This document shows, one piece after another, positions 33,971-43,836 of a stretch of DNA of 64,000 nt. Under the pieces are notes generated by a model. That model made no database searches. It was not told where the DNA came from and saw nothing but the letters and a program-made list of their open reading frames with translations. Both the position numbers and the translations under genes were made by a program. Position 1 is the first letter of the stretch. Each line of letters opens with the position of its first letter. Origin of the DNA: an uncultured Pelagibacteraceae bacterium (GTDB lineage Bacteria; Pseudomonadota; Alphaproteobacteria; Pelagibacterales; Pelagibacteraceae); NCBI GenBank assembly GCA_902526645.1, contig CABZLS010000002.1, forward strand, positions 48,925-112,924. Reading direction: 5' to 3'.

Positions 33971-34438
33971 ATGTTCAAAAAAAGAGAAAATGTAGTCGAA
34001 ATAGAGGAGGGAAAACTTCTATCACCAAAATTTGATAATGATGGGCTTATCCCAGTCGTTACCATGTGCCATAAAACTAAAGATATATTGATGCACGGAT
34101 ATATGAATGTTGAAGCTTTAAAAAAAACTATTGAGACTAAAGAAGCTCATTATTTTAGTAGATCGAGAAATGCTCTCTGGCATAAAGGGAATACAAGTGG
34201 TTTTGTTCAGAAAGTTAAAGAAATAAGAATAGATGATGATCAGGACTCAATTTGGTTAACTGTTGACATAGGAAGTGGGGCCAGTTGTCATGTTGGTTAT
34301 AGATCTTGTTTCTATAGATCAATTCCATTAGGAACAATTGATAATGGCAGAAAAATTGAAATGAAATTTCTAGAAAAAGAAAAAAAGTTTGATCCTGAGG
34401 AAATATACAAAGATCAACCAAATCCTACTAAAATTTAA
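33971..34438 (+). CDS. hisI: phosphoribosyl-AMP cyclohydrolase
   Basis: Histidine biosynthesis step 3. 155 aa, HisI domain alone (no HisE). AHYFSRSRNALWHKG and SGASCHVGYRSCFYRSI carry two of the zinc Cys. The third, usually in a DCDxD motif, is Asp here (RIDDDQDSIW). I believe several alphaproteobacterial HisI share DDDQD, so it is probably a clade variant rather than damage. Short gap to the 2OG oxygenase that follows. Confidence 0.92.
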   Translation: MFKKRENVVEIEEGKLLSPKFDNDGLIPVVTMCHKTKDILMHGYMNVEALKKTIETKEAHYFSRSRNALWHKGNTSGFVQKVKEIRIDDDQDSIWLTVDIGSGASCHVGYRSCFYRSIPLGTIDNGRKIEMKFLEKEKKFDPEEIYKDQPNPTKI

Positions 34439-34439
34439 T

Positions 34440-35063
34440 ATGTCTAGAACAATATTTAAACCTTTTGGCCCATCAATACTAAAAGTAAAAATGCCTGATG
34501 AGTTAATAAAAAAATTAAACGAGTATACTGATAAAAAATCAAAAGATACTTTAGAAGGAAGTAAGCTTGATGCTGGGAGTGACTTGGCTGGAAATGTGAC
34601 TCAAGAAATTTATCTTGATGAAAAATTTATGAAAGAAAGTGGTTTTGGCAAATTTTTATTAGGTGAAGTTTCAAATTGGATTTCTCAAACAAAAAATAAG
34701 AATATCAAAAAATTTCAAATAACAGGTTCATGGATTGTGAGACAATATCAAAATGAATATAATCCAATACATATGCATTCAGGTCATATTTCTGGAGTAG
34801 GATACACAAAAGTTCCCTCTAGTTTAGGAAATACAAAACAAAAAAATAAACCAAACAAAAATGGACATTTACAACTTATACATGGATCAAAATCTTTTTT
34901 ATCAAATGCTATAATGGATATATTGCCCGAAGTAGGAGACTTTTATTTTTTTCCTCATTATGTAATGCACGCTGTTTATCCTTTTTCTGACTCTAATGAA
35001 GAAAGAAGATCAGTTTCATTTAATGCTCTCTTAGATGATGATATTTATTTTTCAACTCACTAA
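34440..35063 (+). CDS. 2OG-Fe(II) oxygenase-like protein (TIGR02466-type)
   Basis: 207 aa from the ATG at 34440, 1 bp after the hisI stop; an upstream in-frame start at 34389 would lie within hisI. A jelly-roll dioxygenase: NPIHMHSGHISGVGYTKVP gives the iron His and substrate face, PHYVMHAVYPFSDSNEERRSVSFN the distal His and the 2-oxoglutarate Arg. Similar proteins occur in marine bacteria and cyanophages and have no proven substrate. Confidence 0.82.
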   Translation: MSRTIFKPFGPSILKVKMPDELIKKLNEYTDKKSKDTLEGSKLDAGSDLAGNVTQEIYLDEKFMKESGFGKFLLGEVSNWISQTKNKNIKKFQITGSWIVRQYQNEYNPIHMHSGHISGVGYTKVPSSLGNTKQKNKPNKNGHLQLIHGSKSFLSNAIMDILPEVGDFYFFPHYVMHAVYPFSDSNEERRSVSFNALLDDDIYFSTH

Positions 35064-35438
35064 ATGAATAAAAATCAAAAAAATGTTCTCGGAGAAAAAT
35101 TAGAGGAATGTTCTCTTGACCCTTTGACAGGTTGGTATCGTGATGGATGTTGTAATACAGACGAAAACGATCATGGTGTTCACACAGTTTGTGCAAAAGT
35201 AACAACAGAATTTCTCGATTGGTGTAAACAAGCTGGAAATGATTTAATAACTCCACATCCTGAGTTTGGTTTTCCAGGTTTAAAAGATGGTGATGGGTGG
35301 TGTGTTTGTGCATCCTGGTATGCAAGAGCATTAGAAGCAGGAAAAGGATGTCCAATATATTTAAAACGAACCCATGAGAATACTTTAAAAGTTATACCGA
35401 TTGAAACTCTTAAAAAATTTGCAATAGATCTTTCTTGA
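35064..35438 (+). CDS. DUF2237 family protein
   Basis: 124 aa, begins right after the preceding stop. DPLTGWYRDGCCNTDENDHG, VHTVCAKVTTEFL and GDGWCVCASWYARALEAGKG are the defining DUF2237 segments, with conserved Cys (GCC, TVC, WCVC) suggesting metal or disulfide chemistry. Function unknown. Confidence 0.9.
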   Translation: MNKNQKNVLGEKLEECSLDPLTGWYRDGCCNTDENDHGVHTVCAKVTTEFLDWCKQAGNDLITPHPEFGFPGLKDGDGWCVCASWYARALEAGKGCPIYLKRTHENTLKVIPIETLKKFAIDLS

Positions 35439-35448
35439 TAAGAATCAA

Positions 35449-35616
35449 ATGAGTGATGAAATATTATCAACTATTTATCTTTTATTATTGATAGTTTTAG
35501 TCTTTCCTGGTTTTTATTACGCTAACAAAAACAAAAAAATTTTTTTAAAAAATCTTTTGATTTGGATTGGAGTTGTTGGAATAACAATAGTTTTGGTAAA
35601 TTTTTTACAAAATTAA
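35449..35616 (+). CDS. 55-aa small membrane protein
   Basis: ATG at 35449, stop TAA at 35614-35616. Starts MSDEILSTIYLLLLIVLVF, then PGFYYANKNKKIFLKN and a second hydrophobic helix (LLIWIGVVGITIVLVNFL). Two-helix hairpin with a basic loop. AAGAATC precedes the start. It ends 1 bp from the convergent ETF-QO stop. Reminiscent of the N-terminal membrane anchor of alphaproteobacterial retropepsin-like proteases, but without a protease domain. Confidence 0.6.
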   Translation: MSDEILSTIYLLLLIVLVFPGFYYANKNKKIFLKNLLIWIGVVGITIVLVNFLQN

Positions 35617-37242
35617 TTACATATTTCCATATTTAGGACCCCCACCACCTTCTGGGGTAACCCAAGTAATATTTTGAGATGGTTCCTTAATATCACATGT
35701 TTTACAATGAATACAATTTTGTGAGTTAATCACAAACTTTTGAACATTGTTTTCATTTTGAACTTCATAAACTCCAACTGGACAATATCTTTGGGCAGGT
35801 TCATCAAATTTTTCTAAAGTATAACTAATTGGCAAATTTGGATCTTTCAATTTCAAATGTACTGGTTGATTATCAGCGTGGTTTGTTCCAGTTAAATATA
35901 CCGAGCTTGTTTTATCAAATGTGATGATATTATCAGGTTTTGGGTATTCAATTTTAGGCATTTCATTTGCTGGCTTAAGTGTTTCGTGATCAGCATGTTT
36001 ATGTTTTAAAGTAAAAGGCATTCTACCTCTAAACAAAATTTGATCTATTCCTGTAAAAATAATACCTAAAATGAGACCCCAGCTAAAACTTGGTTTGACA
36101 TTTCTAGCCTTATAAAGTTCGTCATAAACCCAGCTATTTTTGAACTTTTCCTCAAAAATTGATAAATCTTTTTTCAATTTAAAATGTTCATCAATAGTTT
36201 CAGCCGCTATCATTCCACTTTTCATAGCTGTATGCGAACCTTTTATTTTAGGCATATTAAGTGTACCCGCATCACATCCAATAAGTAATGCTCCAGGCAT
36301 AAACATTTTTGGTAAACTTTGAAAACCACCTTCAATTAAAGCTCGTGCTCCATAAGAAATTCTTTTTCCTCCTTCAATAATTTTTTTGATTGCCGGATGA
36401 GTCTTAAATCTTTGGAATTCATCAAAAGGAGATAGGTAAGGATTTTTGTAATCTAATCCAATGACATAGCCTAAAAAAACTTGTTTATTCTCAGCGTGAT
36501 AAATAAAACTTCCACCATAAGTGTTTTTATCTAAAGGCCAGCCAGCCGTATGCATGACCATACCTTCTTCATGATTTTTTTTATCTATTTCCCAGATTTC
36601 TTTAAAACCAATTCCATATTGTTGTGGATCTTTTCCTTTATCTAATTCAAATTTTTTAATTAATTGTTTACCTAAATGACCTCTACAGCCCTCTGCAAAT
36701 ACAGTTACTTTACCAATAAGATCAATACCAGGCTCATAACTATCTTTTTTATTTCCATCTTTATCTAAACCCATATCTTGAGTTGCAACTCCTTTAACAG
36801 AACCATCATCGTTATATAATATTTCACTTGCTGGAAATCCTGGAAAAATTTCAACACCAAGTGTCTCAGCCTGTTCTGCAAGCCATCGGCATAAGTTTGC
36901 AAGACTAATAATATAATTTTTATGATTTTTTTGAACCGCTGGTAGTAACCAGGTCGGCCAGCTTAATGATTTATATTTTCCTAAAAATAAAAATTTTTCT
37001 TTAGTAACTTTAGTTTTTATAGGTGAATTCAATTCTTTCCAACCAGGAATTAATTCATCTAAAGCTCTTGTTTCAAAAACATTTCCACTTAAAATATGCG
37101 CACCTATTTCAGATGCTTTCTCTAACAAACAAATATTTAATTCTGAATTTAGTTGTTTTAATCTAATAGCTGTGGCCAATCCTGATGGACCACCACCTAC
37201 AATAACTACATCATATTCCATTGTCTCTCTGGACATATTCAA
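35617..37242 (-). CDS. electron transfer flavoprotein-ubiquinone oxidoreductase
   Basis: Takes electrons from ETF and passes them to ubiquinone at the membrane. 541 aa. FAD motif DVVIVGGGPSGLATAIRL near the N-terminus, the ubiquinone-binding region in the middle, and C-terminal [4Fe-4S] Cys (CPVGVYEV and NCIHCKTCD). Last gene of the operon DMGDH-like, etfB, etfA, this; 16 bp after etfA. Confidence 0.95.
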   Translation of the reverse strand: MNMSRETMEYDVVIVGGGPSGLATAIRLKQLNSELNICLLEKASEIGAHILSGNVFETRALDELIPGWKELNSPIKTKVTKEKFLFLGKYKSLSWPTWLLPAVQKNHKNYIISLANLCRWLAEQAETLGVEIFPGFPASEILYNDDGSVKGVATQDMGLDKDGNKKDSYEPGIDLIGKVTVFAEGCRGHLGKQLIKKFELDKGKDPQQYGIGFKEIWEIDKKNHEEGMVMHTAGWPLDKNTYGGSFIYHAENKQVFLGYVIGLDYKNPYLSPFDEFQRFKTHPAIKKIIEGGKRISYGARALIEGGFQSLPKMFMPGALLIGCDAGTLNMPKIKGSHTAMKSGMIAAETIDEHFKLKKDLSIFEEKFKNSWVYDELYKARNVKPSFSWGLILGIIFTGIDQILFRGRMPFTLKHKHADHETLKPANEMPKIEYPKPDNIITFDKTSSVYLTGTNHADNQPVHLKLKDPNLPISYTLEKFDEPAQRYCPVGVYEVQNENNVQKFVINSQNCIHCKTCDIKEPSQNITWVTPEGGGGPKYGNM

Positions 37243-37258
37243 TTTTTTACAGATTATA

Positions 37259-38212
37259 TTATTTTTGTATAGTGTTTAATTTGTTCAATTCCTCCAAGAA
37301 CTGGGGAACTGCTTCAAAAAGATCGGCTTCAAGTCCATAATCTGCGACACTAAATATTGGCGCTTCACCATCTTTATTGATTGCCACAATCACTTTACTT
37401 TCTTTCATACCAGCTAAATGTTGAATAGCACCTGAGATACCAACAGCGATATACAAATCAGGGACAACAACTTTGCCAGTTTGACCAACCTGATGATCAT
37501 TACTTATGTATCCTGCATCAACTGCTGCTCTTGATGCTCCGATAGCTGCATTTAATTTATCAGCTAAAGAGGTAATTAATTTAAAATTATCACCACTCTG
37601 CATTCCTCTTCCACCAGAAACAACAACTCTCGCTGTACCAAGTTCGGGTCTATCTGATTTTACTTCTTCTCTTTTGACAAATTTTGTTTTTGCAAATTCT
37701 TCACCAGGATCTGCTTTTTCTATTGGGGCTGATCCACCTGAGCTTTCACATGGATCAAAAGATGTTGGTCTGACAGTTACACATTTTTTTGCATCTTTAC
37801 TTTTAACTGTTGCAAAAGCGTTTCCTGCATAAATTGGTCTTAAAAAGGTATCGGGCGCAATAACTTTAATAATATCACTTATTTGAGATGTATCTAAAGC
37901 AGCAGCAATTCTTGGCATTAAATTTTTTCCAAAAGTATTTGCTGAACTTATAATATGTGAGTAGTTTTCAGCTAATTTTACAATTACTGGCGCAAAATTT
38001 TCAGCAACAAAGTTTTCATAGTGAGAGGCTTCAACTTGAATAACTTTTTTAATTAATGGTAATTCTGAAAGAGCTTTTGCAGCTTCATCACATTTATATC
38101 CAATAATTATTGCATGTACATCATTATCAATTTGAGAAGCTGCTGTACTTGCATTAAGCGTAAATGGTTTTAATTCTTTATTGTTATGTTCTGCAATTAA
38201 TAAAACTGACAT
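37259..38212 (-). CDS. etfA: electron transfer flavoprotein, alpha subunit
   Basis: 317 aa, FAD-binding subunit of ETF. C-terminal AVGISGAIQHLAGMKESKVI and INKDGEAPIFSVADYGLEAD are the ETF-alpha signature, and VSGGRGMQSGDNF binds FAD. Shares one base with etfB. Accepts electrons from the upstream DMGDH-like enzyme and probably from acyl-CoA dehydrogenases elsewhere. Confidence 0.96.
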   Translation of the reverse strand: MSVLLIAEHNNKELKPFTLNASTAASQIDNDVHAIIIGYKCDEAAKALSELPLIKKVIQVEASHYENFVAENFAPVIVKLAENYSHIISSANTFGKNLMPRIAAALDTSQISDIIKVIAPDTFLRPIYAGNAFATVKSKDAKKCVTVRPTSFDPCESSGGSAPIEKADPGEEFAKTKFVKREEVKSDRPELGTARVVVSGGRGMQSGDNFKLITSLADKLNAAIGASRAAVDAGYISNDHQVGQTGKVVVPDLYIAVGISGAIQHLAGMKESKVIVAINKDGEAPIFSVADYGLEADLFEAVPQFLEELNKLNTIQK

Positions 38213-38961
38213 TATATTACCTTCGCTTCATTTTTTAATTTTTGAACCAACTCGGCTACACTTGATACTTTTATTCCAGCTTTTCTCTTAGGCGGCTCTT
38301 CAACCTTAACTTGCTCGATTCTGGGAGTTATATCTACCCCTAAATCTGACGCATTTAATTGTTCTATAGGTTTTTTCTTTGCTTTCATTATATTTGGTAA
38401 TGATGCATACCTTGGTTCATTTAGTCTTAAGTCACAAGTTACTATTGCTGGAACATTAATTTCAATTGTTTCTAAACCTTCATCTATTTCTCTAGTAACT
38501 TCTAATTTATCACCTTTGATTTCAATTTTAGATGCAAAAGTTGCTTGAGGCCAATTTAAAAGTGCACTTAACATTTGACCTGTTTGATTACAATCGTCAT
38601 CAATTGCTTGTTTGCCCATAAAAACTAAATCTGGTTTTTCTTTTTCAACAATTTTTTGCAACAATTTTGAAACAGCAAGCGGCTCAATGACACTATCTGT
38701 CTTAACAAGTATTCCTTTATCTGCTCCAACTGCTAAAGCTTTACGAACAGTTTCTTGAGCTTTCTCTTCACCAATACTTACTGCAACGACTTCTGTTGCT
38801 TTACCAGCTTCTTTAATTTTTACTGCTTCTTCGATTGCATTATCATCAGGTGGATTAGTAGACATTTTAACATTGTCAGTTACAACACCTGTGTTATCTT
38901 CTTTAACTCTAATTTGAACGTTGTAATCAATTACTCTTTTTACTGCGACTAAAATTTTCAT
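38212..38961 (-). CDS. etfB: electron transfer flavoprotein, beta subunit
   Basis: 249 aa, AMP-binding subunit of [23 protein letters not shown] start, [17 protein letters not shown] and the recognition-loop region [20 protein letters not shown] are diagnostic. Start and the preceding stop share one base (TAATG), giving tight coupling to the DMGDH-like gene. Confidence 0.96.
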   Translation of the reverse strand: MKILVAVKRVIDYNVQIRVKEDNTGVVTDNVKMSTNPPDDNAIEEAVKIKEAGKATEVVAVSIGEEKAQETVRKALAVGADKGILVKTDSVIEPLAVSKLLQKIVEKEKPDLVFMGKQAIDDDCNQTGQMLSALLNWPQATFASKIEIKGDKLEVTREIDEGLETIEINVPAIVTCDLRLNEPRYASLPNIMKAKKKPIEQLNASDLGVDITPRIEQVKVEEPPKRKAGIKVSSVAELVQKLKNEAKVI

Positions 38962-41393
38962 TAAGCTCTTAATAATTTATTTTCAGCGTCATAAGGACTT
39001 TCATCTAATATTGTAGCTTCATACATCTTGCCTAAAATATCAACCTTAAGTTTCTCCCCTACATTAGCTAAGTCTGGTTTTACCATTGCTAATGCAATTG
39101 ACTTATCTAATCTAAATCCATATTCACCACCGGTAGCTCTTCCAACTACTTTGTCATCTTTGTATATTGGGTTATTTCCTAAAACATCCGAGTCAGTTGT
39201 ATTATGAACTTCAAGAGTTACTAATTTGTTATCAAAACCTTTTTCTCTCCATTTATTTAATGCCTCGAGGCCAATAAAATTTCCTTTATTTGGGTGAATA
39301 AATCTATCTAGACCAGACTCATATGGTGAGTATTCAATTGATAATTCTGTACCAACTAATTTATAGGATTTTTCAACTCTTAGACTATTCATTGCCCTAA
39401 TGCCAAAAGGCTTAATACCCAAATCTTTTCCTTCCTTCATTAATCTATCAAAAATATGATTTTGATATTCAATGGGATGATGTAATTCCCAACCCAGTTC
39501 TCCTACAAAATTTACTCTCATTGCATTTACTGGAGCATACCCTACATTTACATTCTTAGCTGTAAGCCACTTAAAATTTTCATTTGAAAAATCATCTGTT
39601 GAAACTTTTTGCATCAATTCTCTAGCTTTAGGACCTGCCACAACTAATACACCGGTGCTATTTGTAAGATCTTCAAATATTACTGAACCATCAGTTGGCA
39701 TCCATTTTTGTATCCAATCATGGTCTAATCTTAAATTTGCTCCAGCAGATACAAGATAATAACTATTTTCTGCCTCTTTCATAATAGTAAATTCTGAATG
39801 GACACCACCCTTTGTATTAAGCGCATGACAAAGATTTATTCGACCAATTTTTTTAGGAAGTTTATTTGCGACTAAGTAATCTAGAAACTCCTCTGCTTTT
39901 GGACCTTTAATTCGACACTTAGCAAATGCAGTCATATCAAGAAGACCAACATTTTTTTTAACATTTTCACATTCTTTTTTAATTGCATCAAACCATTTTG
40001 ATCTTCTAAAAGACCAATCATCTTTCTGCTCCATCCCATCAGTTGCAAAAAAATTAGGTCTTTCCCATCCAAATTTCTGACCAAATACAGCTCCAAGTTC
40101 TTTCATTCTTTCATAGCAAGGTGATGTTCTTAGTGGTCTTGCAGCTGGTCTTTCCTCATCTGGATAATGCACAATAAATACATGACTATATGCTTCTTCA
40201 TTTTTTGCTTTCAAATATGATTTTGTGGCATAATTTCCATAACGTCTAGGTTCTACACCAAGCATATCTATTGTAGGCTCTCCATCAATTATCCACTCAG
40301 CTAATTGCCAGCCAGCCCCGCCTGCAGCTGTAATCCCAAAACTATGTCCCTCATTAATCCAAAAATTTTTTAATCCCCAAGCTGGACCAACTATTGGGTT
40401 ACCATCAGGTGTATAGCAAATTGCTCCATTATAAACTTTTTTCACTCCAACTTCACCAAAGGCAGGAACTCGATGAATAGCTCCCTCAATATGTGGCGCA
40501 AGTCTATCTAAATCTTCTTGAAATAACTCGTATTCTGAATCTTTCGAAGGTCCCTCAACATAACAAGCTGGTGCTCCATCTTCGTAAGGACCTAAAATTA
40601 AACCCCCAGCTTCTTCTCTCATATACCACCTGCTATCACTATCTCTCAATACGCCCATTTCCGGAAGTCCCTCTTTTTTTCTTTTTTGAATTTCAGGGTG
40701 TGGCTCTGTTACAATATATTGATGTTCCACTGGGATTACTGGGATATCTAATCCAACCATTTCACCAGTTTGTCTAGCAAAGTTTCCTGAGCAAGAAATT
40801 ACATGCTCACATTCAATTGATCCTTTATCTGTCTCAACTATCCATCCGTCTTTAGTCTGTTTCATTGATAAAACTGTCGTGTTCCTATAAATCTCTGCTC
40901 CTCTATTTCTTGCTCCAGTAGCTAATGCTTGTGTTAAATCTGCTGGTTGGATATAACCATCCTCTGGATGTTGAATTGCTCCGATAAGATCATCTGTATG
41001 ACATAATGGCCAAATTTCTTTTACTTGTTGCGGTGTCAAAAATTTGACATCAACACCTATAGTTTTTGCTACACCAGCGTATTGGTGGTACTCATCCATT
41101 CTATCTTTTGTACTTGCAAGACGAATATTTGATACAACACTAAATCCAACATTTTTTCCTGTTTCTTCCTCTAATTTTTTATAAAGATTGACTGCGTATT
41201 TATGTAATTGTCCAACTGAATAACTCATGTTAAAAAGTGGCAACAATCCTGCAGCATGCCATGTTGATCCAGAAGTTAATTCTTTTCTCTCTAATAAAAC
41301 AACATCTGACCAACCCTTCTTTGCTAAATGGTATAGAGCACTAACTCCAACTACTCCTCCACCCACAACTACTACTTTTGTTTTAGTTTTCAT
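38961..41393 (-). CDS. dimethylglycine/sarcosine dehydrogenase-like FAD-GcvT enzyme
   Basis: Oxidatively demethylates an N-methylglycine compound, yielding 5,10-methylene-THF and reduced FAD that feeds ETF. 810 aa: FAD/DAO domain (about 1-380, [17 protein letters not shown] and [11 protein letters not shown] with the covalent-FAD His), a FAO_M-type linker and a C-terminal GcvT aminomethyltransferase domain (about 450-800, [19 protein letters not shown]). The operon with etfBA and ETF-QO is strong functional evidence. Paralogue of the protein at 1-2389. Dimethylglycine versus sarcosine preference is unresolved; sarcosine oxidase (57090-62190) suggests this one acts on dimethylglycine. Confidence 0.92.
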   Translation of the reverse strand: MKTKTKVVVVGGGVVGVSALYHLAKKGWSDVVLLERKELTSGSTWHAAGLLPLFNMSYSVGQLHKYAVNLYKKLEEETGKNVGFSVVSNIRLASTKDRMDEYHQYAGVAKTIGVDVKFLTPQQVKEIWPLCHTDDLIGAIQHPEDGYIQPADLTQALATGARNRGAEIYRNTTVLSMKQTKDGWIVETDKGSIECEHVISCSGNFARQTGEMVGLDIPVIPVEHQYIVTEPHPEIQKRKKEGLPEMGVLRDSDSRWYMREEAGGLILGPYEDGAPACYVEGPSKDSEYELFQEDLDRLAPHIEGAIHRVPAFGEVGVKKVYNGAICYTPDGNPIVGPAWGLKNFWINEGHSFGITAAGGAGWQLAEWIIDGEPTIDMLGVEPRRYGNYATKSYLKAKNEEAYSHVFIVHYPDEERPAARPLRTSPCYERMKELGAVFGQKFGWERPNFFATDGMEQKDDWSFRRSKWFDAIKKECENVKKNVGLLDMTAFAKCRIKGPKAEEFLDYLVANKLPKKIGRINLCHALNTKGGVHSEFTIMKEAENSYYLVSAGANLRLDHDWIQKWMPTDGSVIFEDLTNSTGVLVVAGPKARELMQKVSTDDFSNENFKWLTAKNVNVGYAPVNAMRVNFVGELGWELHHPIEYQNHIFDRLMKEGKDLGIKPFGIRAMNSLRVEKSYKLVGTELSIEYSPYESGLDRFIHPNKGNFIGLEALNKWREKGFDNKLVTLEVHNTTDSDVLGNNPIYKDDKVVGRATGGEYGFRLDKSIALAMVKPDLANVGEKLKVDILGKMYEATILDESPYDAENKLLRA

Positions 41394-41449
41394 TATTCGA
41401 TTCCTACTAAATTTTTATTCATTACGAAACAAAATTGTATCAAGATTGA

Positions 41450-41926
41450 TCAAATTGAACTTCCTAATGAAACTGGACTAGAAACCATTGTAGTTAACCA
41501 ACAATCTTTTAGAGGCCCCTCTTCAGTGTATTTTTCTACGTGCCAGTTAAATTTATGATAAATCTTTTCTTTATCTAAAATTATAACCTCAAATTGAGCC
41601 CATTTGTCACTAGTCTCTAGCGTTGTAATTGTGTGACTTAGATGATCCAGAAGCATTTGATAAGACCTACTTTTAATCATAATCTTAAAATTATTAAGTG
41701 GCCCTGTATTTTTTTTATTTTCAGGATGAGCAAAATTCCAAGTCTGCTCAATGCCACTATCCTTATATTTTTCATCATTGTTCATAAGTCCTTTTAACTG
41801 AATTTTAATTACCTCAACTGGCAAAATTGAGTTGCTTGGAGTTTGTAGCTCTGCTTTCAAAGGAGATATATTAAAAAAAAAAATTATTATTATACTAAAT
41901 GTTAAGTGCAGTTTTTTTGACGTCAT
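41450..41926 (-). CDS. exported DUF4864 protein
   Basis: 158 aa from the ATG at 41926, behind an AGAGAAG site; a longer start at 41953 has no ribosome-binding site. Signal peptide MTSKKLHLTFSIIIIFFFNI... ends near SPLKA. The rest (VIKIQLKGLMNNDEKYKDSG, TWNFAHPENKKNTGPL, WLTTMVS) matches DUF4864, a periplasmic NTF2-like family of unknown role. The start overlaps the end of the flavodoxin-fold gene by 32 bp. Confidence 0.82.
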   Translation of the reverse strand: MTSKKLHLTFSIIIIFFFNISPLKAELQTPSNSILPVEVIKIQLKGLMNNDEKYKDSGIEQTWNFAHPENKKNTGPLNNFKIMIKSRSYQMLLDHLSHTITTLETSDKWAQFEVIILDKEKIYHKFNWHVEKYTEEGPLKDCWLTTMVSSPVSLGSSI

Positions 41927-42467
41927 TAAGAAATTCTTCTCTTTTTTTATCACTTACAAATGGTACAGCAAAATATCTTCTGTAATTGATATTATAAATG
42001 CCGCACATATGAAAAACTCCTCTTTTTAATCTTCTAATTGGTAAATTTAAAAAAAATGTCGTTATAGCTAATCTTGGTGAACCATAAGTACAAAAGATAA
42101 TTGCTTTTTTATCTCTTAGGTTCCCAATAGGATAACCATAATTACCCCATAATTGCTTAAATTTAAAAGCCCAAGGTGGTGCCAGTACTTTATCTATCCA
42201 GCCCTCTACAATCGCAGGCATTCTAAAATTCCAAATAGGTGCTATTAAAACAATAGTATCACACTTATCTATTCTTTTTCTGTGATCTAAAACTATTTCG
42301 TCTGGTTCTTCACCTGCGTATACTGGATCAAATTTTTCTTTATAAAGATCTATACAATCAACTAAATGTCCACTATCAACTGCAGTTTTAATAAAAGTAT
42401 CTTTAATAGCAGCATTAAATGATTTATCATTATAATGTCCATAAATAAGAAATATTTTTTTCATCAA
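41895..42467 (-). CDS. flavodoxin-fold NAD(P)H:quinone oxidoreductase-like protein
   Basis: 190 aa of the MdaB/KefF/DT-diaphorase family: FMN/FAD-binding KKIFLIYGHYNDKSFNAAIK (phosphate-loop region), APIWNFRMPAIVEGWIDKVL and FCTYGSP (third loop). Two-electron quinone or small-electrophile reductase. Overlaps the CoA-binding gene by 4 bp and DUF4864 by 32 bp. Confidence 0.88.
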   Translation of the reverse strand: MMKKIFLIYGHYNDKSFNAAIKDTFIKTAVDSGHLVDCIDLYKEKFDPVYAGEEPDEIVLDHRKRIDKCDTIVLIAPIWNFRMPAIVEGWIDKVLAPPWAFKFKQLWGNYGYPIGNLRDKKAIIFCTYGSPRLAITTFFLNLPIRRLKRGVFHMCGIYNINYRRYFAVPFVSDKKREEFLNDVKKTALNI

Positions 42468-42865
42468 TCAAAATACTTTTCAAATTCTATCTTTGTACAT
42501 TTATTTTCAATGTATAAAATATTATTTGCTTCAACTATCTTTTTTGCCTCCTCATTTTTAATATCTAATTGTAACCATAAAACTTTTGCTTTTATTTTTA
42601 CTGCCTCTTTAGCAATTTCTATTACTTCATTTGATGGTCTAAAAACATCGATGATCTCAACTGGGCTATCAATTTCTGAAATGCTTGCAAAAACTTTTTC
42701 ACCTAAGATTTTTTCACCTTTAATAAATGGATTTACTGGAAAAACTTTAAAACCATATTTTTGTAAATACTTCATTACAATTGTAGATGTTTTTTTTAAG
42801 TCTTTACTAGCACCAACTAGGGCAATGTTTTTATATTTCGTCAAAATCTCTTTTATATTTTCCAT
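42464..42865 (-). CDS. CoA-binding domain protein (YccU-like)
   Basis: 133 aa, Rossmann-type CoA-binding fold: NIALVGASKDLKKTSTIVMKYL, GFKVFPVNPFIKGEKILGEK and DVFRPSNEVIEIAKEA are the pattern of the succinyl-CoA-synthetase-like small proteins. Probably a CoA-ester sensor or regulator; no catalytic His domain. In an operon with the flavodoxin-fold reductase and enoyl-CoA hydratase. Confidence 0.88.
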   Translation of the reverse strand: MENIKEILTKYKNIALVGASKDLKKTSTIVMKYLQKYGFKVFPVNPFIKGEKILGEKVFASISEIDSPVEIIDVFRPSNEVIEIAKEAVKIKAKVLWLQLDIKNEEAKKIVEANNILYIENKCTKIEFEKYFD

Positions 42866-42869
42866 TTAA

Positions 42870-43058
42870 TTATTTTTCACTCATTATTTTATCCTCACAA
42901 AACTTCTTAGCTTCTTTAATAGTCATAGGTTTTTCTAATTTTTGACTACCCGCTATACATGCGTCTATAGCCCTTTTAAGATTATGATCTTTAAAAATAA
43001 AAATTAAATAAATACCTAATATTATTAAAATTATAGTTATAACATTTTTAAATTTCAC
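42870..43058 (-). CDS. 62-aa single-helix membrane protein
   Basis: One N-terminal transmembrane helix (VITIILIILGIYLIFIF, about 5-21) followed by a charged helix with two Cys (DACIAGSQKLEKPMTIKEAK and FCEDKIM). Overlaps the enoyl-CoA hydratase stop by 4 bp. No family recognised. The two Cys could be a periplasmic disulfide if the C-terminus is outside. Confidence 0.68.
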   Translation of the reverse strand: MKFKNVITIILIILGIYLIFIFKDHNLKRAIDACIAGSQKLEKPMTIKEAKKFCEDKIMSEK

Positions 43059-43828
43059 TTATTTTTCCACTTCGGTTTTCTTTTTTCTAAAAAAGCAGAA
43101 ATTCCTTCTTTTGCATCCATTGCCATCATGTTTAAAGTCATCATTTTACTTGTATAGCTATAAGCTTTTTTTAATGGCATTTCTAATTGTTTGTAAAAAG
43201 CTTGTTTACCAATTTTAATTGTAAGATTTGATTTTGTTGCAATCTTTTTTGCAACTTTAAGAACTTCATTATCTAACTTAGATCTTGAGAAATAATCATT
43301 TATTAAACCAATTTCTTTAGCATAATTTGAACTTATAGGTTCCCCTGTTAACAACATCTTCATCATAGGTTTCCTACTTATCTTTCTACTTACAGCTACC
43401 ATTGGAGTACTGCAAAATAATCCGATATTGACACCAGGTGTGGCAAACAATGCTTCTTTAGTACTAAAGGCTAAATCACAACTTGCAACCAGTTGACAGC
43501 CAGCTGCATAAGCAGCACCATGAACTTTTGCTATCACTGGTTTTTTTCCTTCAACAATTTGAAGCATTAATCTTGAACAAAGATTAAATAATTTTTGATA
43601 TTTATTTTTACCTTTAAGACTTTTTACTTCTTTTAAGTTATGACCAGCGCTAAAACCCTTACCTGCACCCTGGAGAATAATTACTTTTATTTTTGTATTT
43701 TTATCAAGTTTCTTAAAAACTTTTATTAAATCATTTAAATTTTTAAATGATAATGAATTATATGTTTTTGGTTCATTAATTGTGACTATAGATATTCCAC
43801 TAGATAAATTTTTAACTTTAATATTCAT
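43055..43828 (-). CDS. enoyl-CoA hydratase/isomerase family protein
   Basis: 257-aa crotonase-fold enzyme. GKGFSAGHNLKEVKSLKG (first oxyanion-hole segment) and HGAAYAAGCQLVASCDLAFS (second) are intact, and FATPGVNIGLFCSTPMVAVS is like ECHDC3-type enoyl-CoA hydratases. Catalytic Glu of classic crotonase is not obvious, so isomerase/hydrolase roles are possible. Eight bp after the nucleotidyltransferase gene. Confidence 0.87.
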   Translation of the reverse strand: MNIKVKNLSSGISIVTINEPKTYNSLSFKNLNDLIKVFKKLDKNTKIKVIILQGAGKGFSAGHNLKEVKSLKGKNKYQKLFNLCSRLMLQIVEGKKPVIAKVHGAAYAAGCQLVASCDLAFSTKEALFATPGVNIGLFCSTPMVAVSRKISRKPMMKMLLTGEPISSNYAKEIGLINDYFSRSKLDNEVLKVAKKIATKSNLTIKIGKQAFYKQLEMPLKKAYSYTSKMMTLNMMAMDAKEGISAFLEKRKPKWKNK

Positions 43829-43836
43829 TAAAAATT

